From GCA-2683825 sp965662355 (GTDB lineage: Bacteria > Planctomycetota > UBA1135 > GCA-002686595): a stretch of DNA of 64,000 bases. Location: positions 1-64,000 of the forward strand of contig CBFIHP010000019.1 in the NCBI GenBank assembly GCA_965662355.1. The letters run 5' to 3'. Positions 44,401-51,861 of this stretch are shown here, piece after piece (positions within the stretch are counted from its first letter, which is position 1; every line of letters begins with the position of its first letter). The notes below the pieces were generated by a model. That model did no database searches and was not told where the DNA came from. It worked only from the letters and a program-made list of their open reading frames with translations. A program made the position numbers and the translations under genes.

Positions 44401-44786
44401 CGATGCAGATCACCGTCCCAGACGTGGGTGATGACACCCTGTCCGCCGGCCGAGATCTGGCCTTCGAGGCGATAGCGTTCGAACGAACCCTCGCGGCCCG
44501 AAAGGCGTTTCAGGACTTCGTCGGCGACGCGATCGAGGACCACCGGGTTGACGGCGTGGGGTTCCCCCTTGCTCGAAGCGAAGTCCGCGCGCAGAGCCTC
44601 CATGACCGTTCCGTCGGGCAGTGTGGCGATGCCCTCGTGCATGGCGCGCAGCTGACGCAATTCGTCCGCGGCTTCGGTATGCCGTGCGCACACCGCCTCG
44701 AAGGCGGCGTCCTCCTGGGGCCCGCGCAGATAGTCTTGAAAGGCCTCTTCGGCTTCGCGGGAGATGTCCTCCGGCGAGAACTCCAT
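41412..44786 (-). CDS. Ser/Thr protein kinase fused to a formylglycine-generating-enzyme-like domain
   Basis: Of 1124 residues, about 100-395 form a Hanks-type kinase: Lys134 in LAMKVMLHD, Asp242 in GVIHRDLKPSNIMV, a DWG metal motif (Asp260) instead of DFG, and GTPAYMPPEQALGKTKGMG. A TM helix follows near residues 450-470 (LTTVTAALVLALVGGLAVSL). The middle is helical and TPR-like (DPFFFRTLAYAYLSIGQDEN). From about residue 865 the FGE/SUMF1-like domain begins (LLRGGHYDMGAQN, VWLSPFFLSKYELTQSQWRR, NPVESLSWHDCVSVCRRFGW) and ends with ALRGGSFIEGPDAARSAYRS. The membrane-tethered order places the FGE-like part outside and the kinase inside. The domain probably senses or binds rather than modifies sulfatases, as no sulfatase is adjacent. 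Confidence 0.93.
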   Translation of the reverse strand: MEFSPEDISREAEEAFQDYLRGPQEDAAFEAVCARHTEAADELRQLRAMHEGIATLPDGTVMEALRADFASSKGEPHAVNPVVLDRVADEVLKRLSGREGSFERYRLEGQISAGGQGVITHVWDGDLHRHLAMKVMLHDSVVPEQDDSGQSSQRALGRFLEEAQVTGQLDHPGIVPVHELGIDTTSRPYFTMKYVRGQHLGVVFDSIHAGHGEWTTTRVLHILLKVCEAMSYAHSKGVIHRDLKPSNIMVGRFGEVFVMDWGLARVDGQNDSRDVRIQMEDGDLRVPLTTIVRTDRHQNQDSNSDSPFFTMDGEILGTPAYMPPEQALGKTKGMGPWSDVYAVGAMLYHLLTGRAPYIPEGGRIPKYVLLYEVQTSSPQRVTHLAPQVPPELVAICEKAMHREPKERYEDMRALAADLEAFLGDRVVSAYDTSALAELRTWIHRNRTLTTVTAALVLALVGGLAVSLFLKAKSYDNYKLAQSHQEEVFHLSSSVQLRDLLAKQEELWPVQPDLIGEYTTWLTNVTELLGQLPQHRSRLEELASQALTPTVDDRETLLQSHPEYRQLETLRGTALALRRALGQRRGEKEVVIPAPDWSKIPSDAQVLDRFAQARIHEDRRLFGEEPLGVAYALRTTELEPSDPFFFRTLAYAYLSIGQDENAVNAAYMARELSSGNQRRGFQTWMNRITEVWEAKETPEALEADQLEVEALEEQLESLERTMLGAAFDEDDKNTKWWHEQLASLIRGIEELNESELATSEGLSREYGWSVPKRRAFAERLREGYQGGGEFWLAWERVLKDIRTDYPGITIEPEIGLIPIGQDPRSLLWEFADLHTGVPPERERDGTLLLTAESAAVFVLLRGGHYDMGAQNSHPGAPQFDAQATNQEGPVHSVWLSPFFLSKYELTQSQWRRLAGEDVSRFQPSSKFNVTDLNPVESLSWHDCVSVCRRFGWMLPSEAQWEYAVRSGTQSVYYTGADERSLVRSGAANLADRAMMRGAGSTRVALALGRSDVFEVWGELDDQAAVHAAVNGYTPNRWGLHGMLGNVAEWCLDVYEGQFYQIMPGVDPVNRAEGTEERALRGGSFIEGPDAARSAYRSSGLARHLAPTIGIRPARALSSYTSPFER

Positions 44787-44832
44787 GGTTCGTCTCGATT
44801 CCCCCGAGCGACACGCTCGTTCGGGAGAACCA

Positions 44833-44838
44833 TTCTAG
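44833..44838 (-). promoter_or_regulatory. Candidate -10 element (TAGAAT) ahead of the kinase gene
   Basis: CCTAGAATGG lies on the minus strand 46 bases before the kinase ATG. No recognisable -35 box is present. The same hexamer is seen ahead of several other genes here, but it is expected several times by chance. Confidence 0.25.
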
Positions 44839-44972
44839 GTGGTGACCCCGTGTCGCGTCCCTCCGGCCGTGGAAATCACCATTCGTTTACCCCCGGAGGG
44901 CCTCCTTCTGCAGGAGTGCTGGCCGAGGAGCCCGTGAGTACGGGTAAGATGCCGCCCCCAAGGCCTCCCCGC

Positions 44973-46085
44973 ATGAGCGACGACACGCAGCCCGAGAATC
45001 CGAAGAACGCCAGACCGCGCGCCCGTCAGCTGCTCCTCCTCAAGCTCCTCGGGGCCGTTCTGGCCAGCGTGACCTTGATCGAAATCGGTGCGCGGCTACT
45101 GGTGCCGAAGCAGGAAAATGTCCGCTTGCAGCAGTTCGCGAAGGTGGTCGAGGGCAAGCACGAGGTCACCTTCGCGGAGGTCTTCGAGTGGGATCCCGAG
45201 CGCTTCTGGCGGCTGGTTCCGAATGTCTCTCTACCCGAAGACGCCTGGCCTCTGTTCGGTCGTATCTCGAACGATCGCGGGCTGCGCGAAGCGCGCGACC
45301 TACCCCTGGAAAAGCCCGCGGGAGAAACACGCGTGCTCTTCGTGGGGGACTCGTGCATCTTCGGATATCAGGTGGCCTATGACGAGAGCATTCCCGAGCT
45401 GGTCGAGACCAACCTGAAGCAAGAGCGACGCGGCCAGAAGATCGAGTGCATCAACGCCGGCGTTCCCGGCTACAGTCTCTTTCAAGGCTGGCGCTACCTC
45501 GAAACCGAGGGGTTCGATTTCGATCCAGATCTCGTCGTCGTGAACTTCGGTTGGAACGCGTCGACTCCCTGGGACGGAGTGGGAGACGCCGAGCAACTCG
45601 AGATCATTCGCGCCGGTCGCCCTCCCGCCTGGTTGGGTTGGAGCCGAGCCAGCGAAATCGTGTTCGAGGGGCTAGCTCAGAAGCGCTTCGCCAGGCCGAA
45701 GAAACGTGAGGACGGCAAGCCGAACATCCGCCCCCGTCTGAGCCCCGATGAGTTCGGCCAGGTCCTGGAAGCCATCCATGCGGCGACACAAAAGCGCGGT
45801 GTCGGTCTCATGATCCTCGTTCCAGCGATGAAGATGAACCTCGAGGGCCAGCGCATGGTGCGAACGCTCTACCAGGCGAAGCAGTTCGAGTTCGCCGGGC
45901 GATTCGTCGAGGGTGCCAAGGACGCACCTGGGCTGATCGACGGTGTGCGCATCCTGCGCTCCTTCCAGAAGCAAAACCCGAAGGTCGAGATTTTCAGCGA
46001 CGGCGTGCACACGACGGCTGCCGCCAATGTGCGCCTCGCGGAGCGGATCTCCGGTCGCATCAACGCCTGGCTGCAGGCTCGCTGA
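44973..46085 (+). CDS. Membrane-anchored SGNH/GDSL-type hydrolase
   Basis: The 370-residue protein has a single N-terminal TM helix (LLLLKLLGAVLASVTLIEIG, residues about 18-38). An SGNH fold follows: block I is VLFVGDSCIFGYQVAYDES with the nucleophile Ser in GDS, block III-like is INAGVPGYSLFQGWRYLE, and block V is FSDGVHTTAAANVRLAE with the D-x-x-H pair. Such proteins deacetylate or deacylate polysaccharides and lipids at the envelope; AlgX/J-like polysaccharide acetylation partners are one option. ATG 44973 is chosen because it begins the hydrophilic leader next to the TM helix; an upstream ATG at 44949 is an alternative. The frame upstream to 44253 lies opposite the kinase gene and is not used. 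Confidence 0.85.
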   Translation: MSDDTQPENPKNARPRARQLLLLKLLGAVLASVTLIEIGARLLVPKQENVRLQQFAKVVEGKHEVTFAEVFEWDPERFWRLVPNVSLPEDAWPLFGRISNDRGLREARDLPLEKPAGETRVLFVGDSCIFGYQVAYDESIPELVETNLKQERRGQKIECINAGVPGYSLFQGWRYLETEGFDFDPDLVVVNFGWNASTPWDGVGDAEQLEIIRAGRPPAWLGWSRASEIVFEGLAQKRFARPKKREDGKPNIRPRLSPDEFGQVLEAIHAATQKRGVGLMILVPAMKMNLEGQRMVRTLYQAKQFEFAGRFVEGAKDAPGLIDGVRILRSFQKQNPKVEIFSDGVHTTAAANVRLAERISGRINAWLQAR

Positions 46086-46089
46086 GGAG
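46084..46089 (+). promoter_or_regulatory. Ribosome-binding site deciding a GTG start
   Basis: GAGGAG lies 9 bases before the GTG at 46099 and overlaps the stop of the preceding SGNH hydrolase gene (TGA at 46083-46085). It supports GTG as the permease start and suggests coupled translation of the two genes. Confidence 0.65.
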
Positions 46090-46098
46090 CGGACTCAC

Positions 46099-47418
46099 GT
46101 GAGCAAGCTCAAACGCGAATTGACGCTGCCTGGCTTGACGATGATCGCGATCGGCTCCTGCATTGGAGCGGGGATCTTCGTGACCCCCTCCAGCGTCGCG
46201 GCAAACCTCAGTACCCCGCAGTTGATCCTCGGCGTTTGGGCGGTCGGCGGGTTGATCGCGCTGACCGGAGCGCTCACTTTCGCCGAGCTCGGCGGGATGT
46301 TCCCGAAGGCTGGCGGGGTTTATGCCTATCTGAAGGAGGGCTACGGGGATCTGGCGGCCTTCTTCTACGGGTGGGCGTACTTCATCCTGGTGAACTCCGG
46401 CGCCCTCGCGGCATTGACCTTCGCCTTTGCGTACTACGTCAGTTACCTCGTGCCGCTCAGCCAGGGAGGGCAAACCAGAGTTGCCTGTGCCGCGATCGTG
46501 ACGGCGACGTTGATCAATATCCTGCGCGTCAAGATCGTCGAGGTCTGGGCAGGGCTCTTCACGGGGCTCAAGCTCCTCGGCATCGCCGCCGTCGTATTCA
46601 TGGGGATCTGGCTGGGGCAGGGTGGGCTGGGCGTTCCAGCGCCTATCGATGCCGGAACGGTTGGAACCCGCGACACCCTGGGAGCCTTTGGTCTGGCCCT
46701 CGTCAGTGTCTTTTTCTCCTACGGTGGCTGGCATCATGCGGGCTATCTCGCGGGTGAGGCCAGGGAGGCCCAGCGCACGATTCCGCGGGCGATGATCCTG
46801 GGGGCCCTGGTCGTCACGCTGACGTACCTGTCGATCAACATCGCCTTCATGCGCCTCCTGGGTGTGCAGGGCATGTCCGAATCCCAGGCGGTCGCTGCCG
46901 ATGCCCTGGCGACCGTGTTCCCCTCGGGTGCAGCACTCATCGCCGTCCTGATCGCCGTGTCAACCTTCGGTACCGTGCTGATCTACATGCTATCCGCGCC
47001 ACGCGTTTACTTTGCGATGGCCGAGGACGGGCTCTTCTTTCCGGCGCTCGCTCGCGTGCATCCGACCCTGCATACGCCCGTGAACGCCGTTCTGCTCCAG
47101 TCCGCCTGGGCCATCATCCTGGTTCTCGCCTGGGGCACCTTTCACGACGCGGTCAAGTACGTCACTTTCACCGATTGGATCTTCTTCACGACGGCGGCCT
47201 GCCTCGTCTTCGTGTTTCGCCGCACGCGACCCGATGCCGCGCGACCTTATCGAACCTTCGGCTATCCGTTCACGCCGCTGATTTTTGTTCTCATCTCGGC
47301 CTTGTTCCTCGTGAACATGCTGATCCAGGAGCGCGAACACGCCTACGTAGCCCTCGCGTTGCTGGCGTCGGGGTTTCCGTTCTACGTCTACTTCAAGCGC
47401 AAGCGGGCCAGCGCGTAA
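46099..47418 (+). CDS. APC superfamily amino acid permease
   Basis: The 439-residue protein has about 12 hydrophobic helices and APC motifs: LTMIAIGSCIGAGIFVTPSS in TM1, GGLIALTGALTFAELGGMFP, AGGVYAYLKEGYGDLAAFFY in TM2-3, and SVFFSYGGWHHAGYLAGEAR in TM6. The closing segment has the expected RPYRTFGYPFTPLIFVLISA. It is probably a proton-coupled amino acid transporter of the LAT/YfnA-like branch; the substrate cannot be assigned. The start is GTG, supported by GAGGAG overlapping the stop of the preceding SGNH hydrolase gene, 13 bases upstream, so the two genes are probably cotranscribed. Confidence 0.92.
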   Translation: MSKLKRELTLPGLTMIAIGSCIGAGIFVTPSSVAANLSTPQLILGVWAVGGLIALTGALTFAELGGMFPKAGGVYAYLKEGYGDLAAFFYGWAYFILVNSGALAALTFAFAYYVSYLVPLSQGGQTRVACAAIVTATLINILRVKIVEVWAGLFTGLKLLGIAAVVFMGIWLGQGGLGVPAPIDAGTVGTRDTLGAFGLALVSVFFSYGGWHHAGYLAGEAREAQRTIPRAMILGALVVTLTYLSINIAFMRLLGVQGMSESQAVAADALATVFPSGAALIAVLIAVSTFGTVLIYMLSAPRVYFAMAEDGLFFPALARVHPTLHTPVNAVLLQSAWAIILVLAWGTFHDAVKYVTFTDWIFFTTAACLVFVFRRTRPDAARPYRTFGYPFTPLIFVLISALFLVNMLIQEREHAYVALALLASGFPFYVYFKRKRASA

Positions 47419-47423
47419 CTTCC

Positions 47424-48563
47424 CTACAGCTCACGGACAAAGAGGTTGGCGAAGTCGACGGCACCTTCGGGAGCCAGCACGAGGGGGCCTCTCGAAGGCA
47501 CGTTCGTCAGTTTCCGGTGCAGCAGGAGGATGTGGCCGTTCAAGGTGAGGCTCAGCTCGTTGCCGACGAGGGTGCCTTCGATGCGATTCCAGCCCTGCTC
47601 GAACTTGCTCGCGTGAGTCGGGTCACGCGGATCGAGGGGAATCAGCGCGTTCTCGGAGCCGCGCAGCAGAATCTCGCCGCCGGACCAGTCCTCGACAACG
47701 CGGACATCGATGAGAAAGCCGAAGTTGTCGAAGGACTCGGCGGTGCGCAGGGTGGGGGGGGTGCCCTCGGGCCTAAAGGCGAGCACCCAGTCGTTTGTCC
47801 GCCAGGCGGTGTTCGCGGGCGAGCCGCTTTCCCAACCACTGAGATCGACACCCGTATATAGCGCTCGGTAGCCACGGTTGGCGATGGCCACGTCCGCAGC
47901 ATCGATGGGCGTGTCGGGGAGTTCCTGGATGTTCAGGTTTCTGTAGTCGACGGTGCCGCCCTCCGACTCGAGGCAGATGTAGCCCTTCTTCGGGGACGAG
48001 GCGTAGCCGCGGGTCACGACCTCTCCGTTGACGGCCAGGGTGATCGCTCCGTCGAAACACGTGATGCGGTAGTGGTTCCAATCGGGACTCGGGTGGGAGC
48101 GCAACTCTTCCGGGAAGGCACGGCTACCGCCACGACCGTTGATCGGTGTCATCCGCGCACCGTGGATGGGAAAGATGTCGCCGTGGGTCGTGTGCCCCGC
48201 GCCGTTTCCGTAGCCGTGATCCAGGACTTGCACCTCGACACTTCGGTGGAAGGGCCTTCCGCGAGCGGTCAGGTCATCGGCCCACACGAAGATCCCCGCG
48301 TTCCCTCCGGAGACCATATGGCGCCACTCCACTTCGAGGATGAAGTTCTGGTACATGCGCTCGGTGCGGAGCTCGCCCGTGGGCCTGCCCGAGCAGTGGA
48401 GCATTCCATCGACGACTTTCCAGGTCGAGGGAGCCGTGTTCACCGCGACCCACCCCTCCAGGTTTCTCCCGTTGAAGAGAGGTCGCAGGCCCGAAGCGTC
48501 GGAGGGCGTCGTCTGGCAGGCCCAGGTGAGGAGGGTGATGAGGGCGAGGAGGGGTTTCTTCAT
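47424..48563 (-). CDS. DUF1080 (3-keto-disaccharide hydrolase-like) lipoprotein, two domains
   Basis: The 379-residue protein starts MKKPLLALITLLTWACQTTP with lipobox LTWAC. Two beta-jellyroll domains of the DUF1080 type follow: the first has PLFNGRNLEGWVAVN, WKVVDGMLHCSGRPTGELRT, NFILEVEWRHMVSGGNAGIF and RSVEVQVLDHGYGNG, and the second has ALYTGVDLSGWESGSP and FGFLIDVRVVEDWSGGEILL with NRIEGTLVGNELSLTLNG. DUF1080 domains occur in glycan-binding or keto-glycoside hydrolases in Planctomycetota and Bacteroidota. It converges on the APC permease gene 5 bases away. An open frame to 48920 extends past the signal and is not used. Confidence 0.88.
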   Translation of the reverse strand: MKKPLLALITLLTWACQTTPSDASGLRPLFNGRNLEGWVAVNTAPSTWKVVDGMLHCSGRPTGELRTERMYQNFILEVEWRHMVSGGNAGIFVWADDLTARGRPFHRSVEVQVLDHGYGNGAGHTTHGDIFPIHGARMTPINGRGGSRAFPEELRSHPSPDWNHYRITCFDGAITLAVNGEVVTRGYASSPKKGYICLESEGGTVDYRNLNIQELPDTPIDAADVAIANRGYRALYTGVDLSGWESGSPANTAWRTNDWVLAFRPEGTPPTLRTAESFDNFGFLIDVRVVEDWSGGEILLRGSENALIPLDPRDPTHASKFEQGWNRIEGTLVGNELSLTLNGHILLLHRKLTNVPSRGPLVLAPEGAVDFANLFVREL

Positions 48564-48641
48564 GGGGCGTTGGATGATGCGATGGAGAGCATCTTCTGTT
48601 GGCCAGGGCGTTTCAATGCTCGACACGAGTGCATGCCATGT

Positions 48642-49824
48642 ATGGCTAGGTGTACAGTCAGGGTATGGCCGGATTTTCGACGACAGGACCGTGAGCGTGC
48701 ATATTGCATCGCTCGGATCGCGGATCTGAACCCCTTCATACCCGAGCGCATCGAGCTCGAGCGCAAGGTGCTCGGTAGCGACTTCATCGAAGATCGCTCG
48801 GATTGGAACCGCCGTCCCGAGATGCAGGGGACACCTCCGAATGTGCAGCGACTCCTTTCCGTGGGCGAGGACATCCTTCAGGCGCTGCAAGGGGACGACG
48901 AGCGAGGATCGCTCCTGCATCGAGGACCTGGTTCTCTTCGTCCTCTATCAGAACCACCGCGAGGGCTTCGATCGCGCGATGCAAGAGGCCCTGAGGGGGC
49001 GCACCTTGTCGTCCCTTGCGCCGCTCTATGAAGCCTTCTGCGCGGATGCCAGGGGTTGGAACGAGACGCTCGGGATCGAATGGGATGATGAGATCCTGGC
49101 CCACATCTTCGCGATCTTCTTTCAGATCCGTCGGGCCTTCGCCAACATCTTCCAGTGGATCATCGGTGTCTCGGAGCCGGCCGCCGTGTTGCGCGCCCAG
49201 GTCTGGCACTCGATCTTCACCCACGATCTGCGGCGCTATCGAACGACACTCTTCGAGCGCATGGCGGACTTCACGACCCTCGTCGGTGGGCCGTCGGGAA
49301 CGGGCAAGGAGCTGGTTGCACGGGCCATAGGTTTGTCGCGCTACGTTCCGTTCGACGCCAAGACGCGCTCGTTTCGTTTCGACTTCGCCGGTTCCTTCGC
49401 GTCCTCGAGAGCCGCAGCTTCAGTCGCCTCGCAGGAGCTCTCTCACCTGGTGGCGTTCCTCGGTACGAGGTTGATGGGGGAGGAGGCCGAAGCGCTCACG
49501 AAGGAGGTGCTCGAGTGGATTCGGGATGGCCTCGGAGGTGACTATGATTGGCCCGGAAACGTCCGCGAGCTGGATCAGTGCGTGCGCAATGTGCTGGTGC
49601 GTGGAGAGTATCACCCGGCACGAGGGGAAGGGGGCGAGGGGGACACTGGCCCCTGGCACAGTTTCACCCGGAGGATGCAGCGTGGAGAGATGGGCGCCGA
49701 ACAGGTGCTCTCCGGGTACTGCTCGTGGGTGTATCGATTGGAGGGAACGTACGAGGGTGCCGCGAGGGTGCTCGGGTTGGACCGCCGGACGGTGAAAGCC
49801 AAGATCGACGTGGGGCTCTTTTGA
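48642..49824 (+). pseudogene. Decayed sigma-54-dependent activator (AAA+/Fis type)
   Basis: Pieces of one enhancer-binding protein lie in order but in shifting frames. An N-terminal block, ADLNPFIPERIELERKVLGS, is in one frame. After a GGGG run at 48891-48894 the frame moves: dropping one G gives a continuous EDLVLFVLYQNHREGFDRAM, then FFQIRRAFANIFQWIIGVSE and Walker A LVGGPSGTGKELVARAIG (49285-49308). After DFAGSF the GAFTGA loop and Walker B are missing. A fragment, LRVLESRSFSRLAG, appears in another frame (about 49395-49436). The frame then returns to ELSHLVAFLGTRLMGEEAEA, the WPGNVRELDQCVRNVLV block (49549 onwards) and a Fis-type helix-turn-helix, GTYEGAARVLGLDRRTV. So there are at least two internal deletions and one indel. 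The protein cannot be a working activator. Confidence 0.8.
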
Positions 49825-49843
49825 TCGAGTCTGCAGGTCCACG

Positions 49844-49884
49844 AAAAAAGCCGCCGCCTCCTCCACGGGGGAGAAGGCGGCGGC
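49844..49884 (-). terminator. Rho-independent terminator of the secreted-protein gene
   Basis: On the minus strand a perfect 10-base GC-rich stem (GCCGCCGCCT / AGGCGGCGGC, 49850-49859 and 49875-49884), extended by further pairs, is followed directly by six U. It begins about 25 bases after the stop of the gene at 49909. It lacks a U-tract in the plus direction, so it serves the minus-strand transcript. Confidence 0.9.
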
Positions 49885-49908
49885 CTCGAGTCTAGTTGGC
49901 TTCTGCGT

Positions 49909-51513
49909 CTACGAACCGACCGTGAGGTCTTGAGCGTTCGTGAACTGGAAGCTCGGGCCACCGGCTGTCGGGCCGGTCATGATGACCTGCGTGAAGGCGG
50001 TGGCGCCACACAGGGACAGATCCATCGGGACAGCCTGAGAGGCGCTGCCGTTGGGCATGCCAGTCATCACCTTGGTGAACATGAACGAGCTGCCCGGATC
50101 GAAGAGAACCACTTGGCCGTTGCCTAGCGGGATCGATGCGGCGCCGTTGTAGGCGTACATCACGCCGAAGCTGTAGTCGCCCGTGACGTTCATCGTGACC
50201 GTGCCGCCCGTCGAGGGAGGAGTCGCGGTGTACGTGTTGGCGTTCGCGCCACCGTTGCGGGAGGCGACGGACGCGGAGCTGAGGCACATGTTGGAGCCGA
50301 TGTCCGGGCCGTCGACGAGCACGGTCGTCTCGGTGTTGACGTCGGGGCTGAAGAGGCCGATGGTCGCTGTGACCGGGACCGGCGGGGCGTTGGCCTGGAA
50401 GCGGAAGTTGTAGAGCGTGCCCCAGCGAAGCGCGTTGGCGTTCGCGTTGACGGAGTGCTCGTCCGTTTGCCAGGTGACGGAGCCACCGCTGTTGACGCCG
50501 GCCCAGTCGGTACCGTCGTACGGATCACCCGAGTGGTAGTCGACGTCGTGGAAGCCGATGCTCGAGACCGAGGTCGCTCCGGGAACCGGAATCGAGAAAG
50601 AGCGTGCGCTCTGATCCGAATTCAGGTTCTGGACGGCGTACTCGTACTCCCAGGTGGAGCCGTCGATCTGCGTGACCTTGTAGGCCACGAAGTAGAACGT
50701 CCGGGCACCACCGCCCTCGGTGTTGACCGCGGTGCGGATGACGACCGAGGGGTCGTTGTCGCGCCAGGCCCGGATGCCGGCTTCCTCGCGGTGCGTGTCC
50801 CCGCCGCCGTCGAGGTTGTTGACTCCGATGACGTTGAGACGACGCCAGGAGGCGTTGTTGCGATCGTTGCCGGCCGCGGCGTCATCCGCCGTGATGTAGT
50901 GACCCTCGATGAACCACTCGGCACCGGGGTTTTGGGCGGGATCGATGTCCGCAACGGCAACCTGCAGGCGTCCGCGGATGGCCGTCGGGCCAGCGGGGGC
51001 AATGGTGCTTTCCACGTGTTCGCCGGACGTGGCGTTCACGAAACGCTTGGAGCGTCCACCAGCACCATCGTTGAGCGAGGCCCAGTAGGTGTCGGCGCAG
51101 CCGACACCGAGGGTGTCGCAGCTCGTGTTGTTGCAGGGGCCGCAATCGACTTCGAATTCGTTGACGGCGCAGAAGCCGTGCTTCAGCCAGCTTTGGCCGA
51201 TGTGCTCGAAGCGTCCGTCCTTGAGACGGAACATGTTCTGGGAGATGACCGGGTGACGCGTGTCAGGACCAGCGTCGAACCAGTCGAGCTGGGCCGTACC
51301 GCTGTTGCAGGACTGCGTGGCGATGTTGTAGGCAGCGATGCCGCCTGATTGTCCCCAGTAGCGGATGTCGTTGGTGTTTCCACCATCAACTCCGATATCG
51401 TAGACGATGACGTCCGGGGTCTGGGGCGCAGCCTGCGTAGTGCTGGCCAGGGCGGTAACGACGATTCCGGCGGTCAGTGCCACGAGTTTCCTCGCGATCG
51501 GTGTACGAGCCAT
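49909..51513 (-). CDS. Exported protein of unknown function, tandem paralogue A, C-terminal module
   Basis: The 534-residue protein starts MARTPIARKLVALTAGIVVT with a Sec signal. The mature part opens with PDVIVYDIGVDGGNTNDIRY and has many conserved Cys residues (CGPCNNTSCDTLGVGCADT), then IRGRLQVAVADIDPAQNPG, WFIEGHYITADDAAAGNDRN, YEYAVQNLNSDQSARSF and SIGFHDVDYHSGDPYDGTDW. It reads like a lectin- or laminin-G-type beta fold, but the family is unknown. From about residue 420 it carries the shared module (SRNGGANANTYTATPPSTGG, CGATAFTQVIMTGPTAGGPS, then FQFTNAQDLTVGS). A strong AAGGAGG (51522-51528) supports the ATG at 51513. It is very similar to the gene at 51862. Confidence 0.82.
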   Translation of the reverse strand: MARTPIARKLVALTAGIVVTALASTTQAAPQTPDVIVYDIGVDGGNTNDIRYWGQSGGIAAYNIATQSCNSGTAQLDWFDAGPDTRHPVISQNMFRLKDGRFEHIGQSWLKHGFCAVNEFEVDCGPCNNTSCDTLGVGCADTYWASLNDGAGGRSKRFVNATSGEHVESTIAPAGPTAIRGRLQVAVADIDPAQNPGAEWFIEGHYITADDAAAGNDRNNASWRRLNVIGVNNLDGGGDTHREEAGIRAWRDNDPSVVIRTAVNTEGGGARTFYFVAYKVTQIDGSTWEYEYAVQNLNSDQSARSFSIPVPGATSVSSIGFHDVDYHSGDPYDGTDWAGVNSGGSVTWQTDEHSVNANANALRWGTLYNFRFQANAPPVPVTATIGLFSPDVNTETTVLVDGPDIGSNMCLSSASVASRNGGANANTYTATPPSTGGTVTMNVTGDYSFGVMYAYNGAASIPLGNGQVVLFDPGSSFMFTKVMTGMPNGSASQAVPMDLSLCGATAFTQVIMTGPTAGGPSFQFTNAQDLTVGS

Positions 51514-51521
51514 CCGATGGT

Positions 51522-51528
51522 CCTCCTT
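51522..51528 (-). promoter_or_regulatory. Strong ribosome-binding site for paralogue A
   Basis: AAGGAGG on the minus strand lies 8 bases before the ATG at 51513. The open frame extends 20 codons further upstream to 51573, but only this ATG has a good site and a signal peptide, so it fixes the start. Confidence 0.75.
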
Positions 51529-51765
51529 GTGTGCTGGTTTCGGTGCTCTGCAGGGGGGTGATCGAACCCTCAATCCTAAACCGGCCCTGCCCCTTGGGGA
51601 CGTGATTTTGCTCTTCCGGGGGCAAAAATAACCGTCTTGGGAATGCGGGAACTTGAAAGGGGCGGGACGCGTCCTAGCCCGTTTCGCCCTCAGTAGGGTC
51701 GTGCGGTTCGTTTTGGTAACGCTGCTCTTACTCGCCCTTTGGCGGGGCTGCGAATCCCACGAGAA

Positions 51766-51797
51766 CGGCCACCCTCGTCCGGAGACAAGAGTGGCCG
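51766..51797 (-). terminator. Terminator-like hairpin after paralogue B
   Basis: CGGCCACTCT and AGGGTGGCCG (minus strand) form a 10-base stem with one mismatch (51766-51775 and 51788-51797). It begins about 65 bases downstream of the stop of the gene at 51862. The U-tract is poor, so it may be an attenuator rather than a full terminator, and some readthrough into paralogue A is possible. Confidence 0.4.
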
Positions 51798-51861
51798 CTT
51801 GGGGAGATCGGAGGAGGGCCGCGGAGACCCTCTTCTGTGGGTTCGTCCTCAGATGAGACCG

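Noticed and set aside
44253..44972. N-terminal extension of the SGNH hydrolase frame over the kinase gene
   Set aside because: Lies antisense to the kinase start; the TM helix and leader begin after 44973.
51653..51856. Short TTG-initiated frame (67 codons) with a hydrophobic segment downstream of paralogue B
   Set aside because: No good ribosome-binding site, unusual start codon, and it overlaps the hairpin at 51766-51797.
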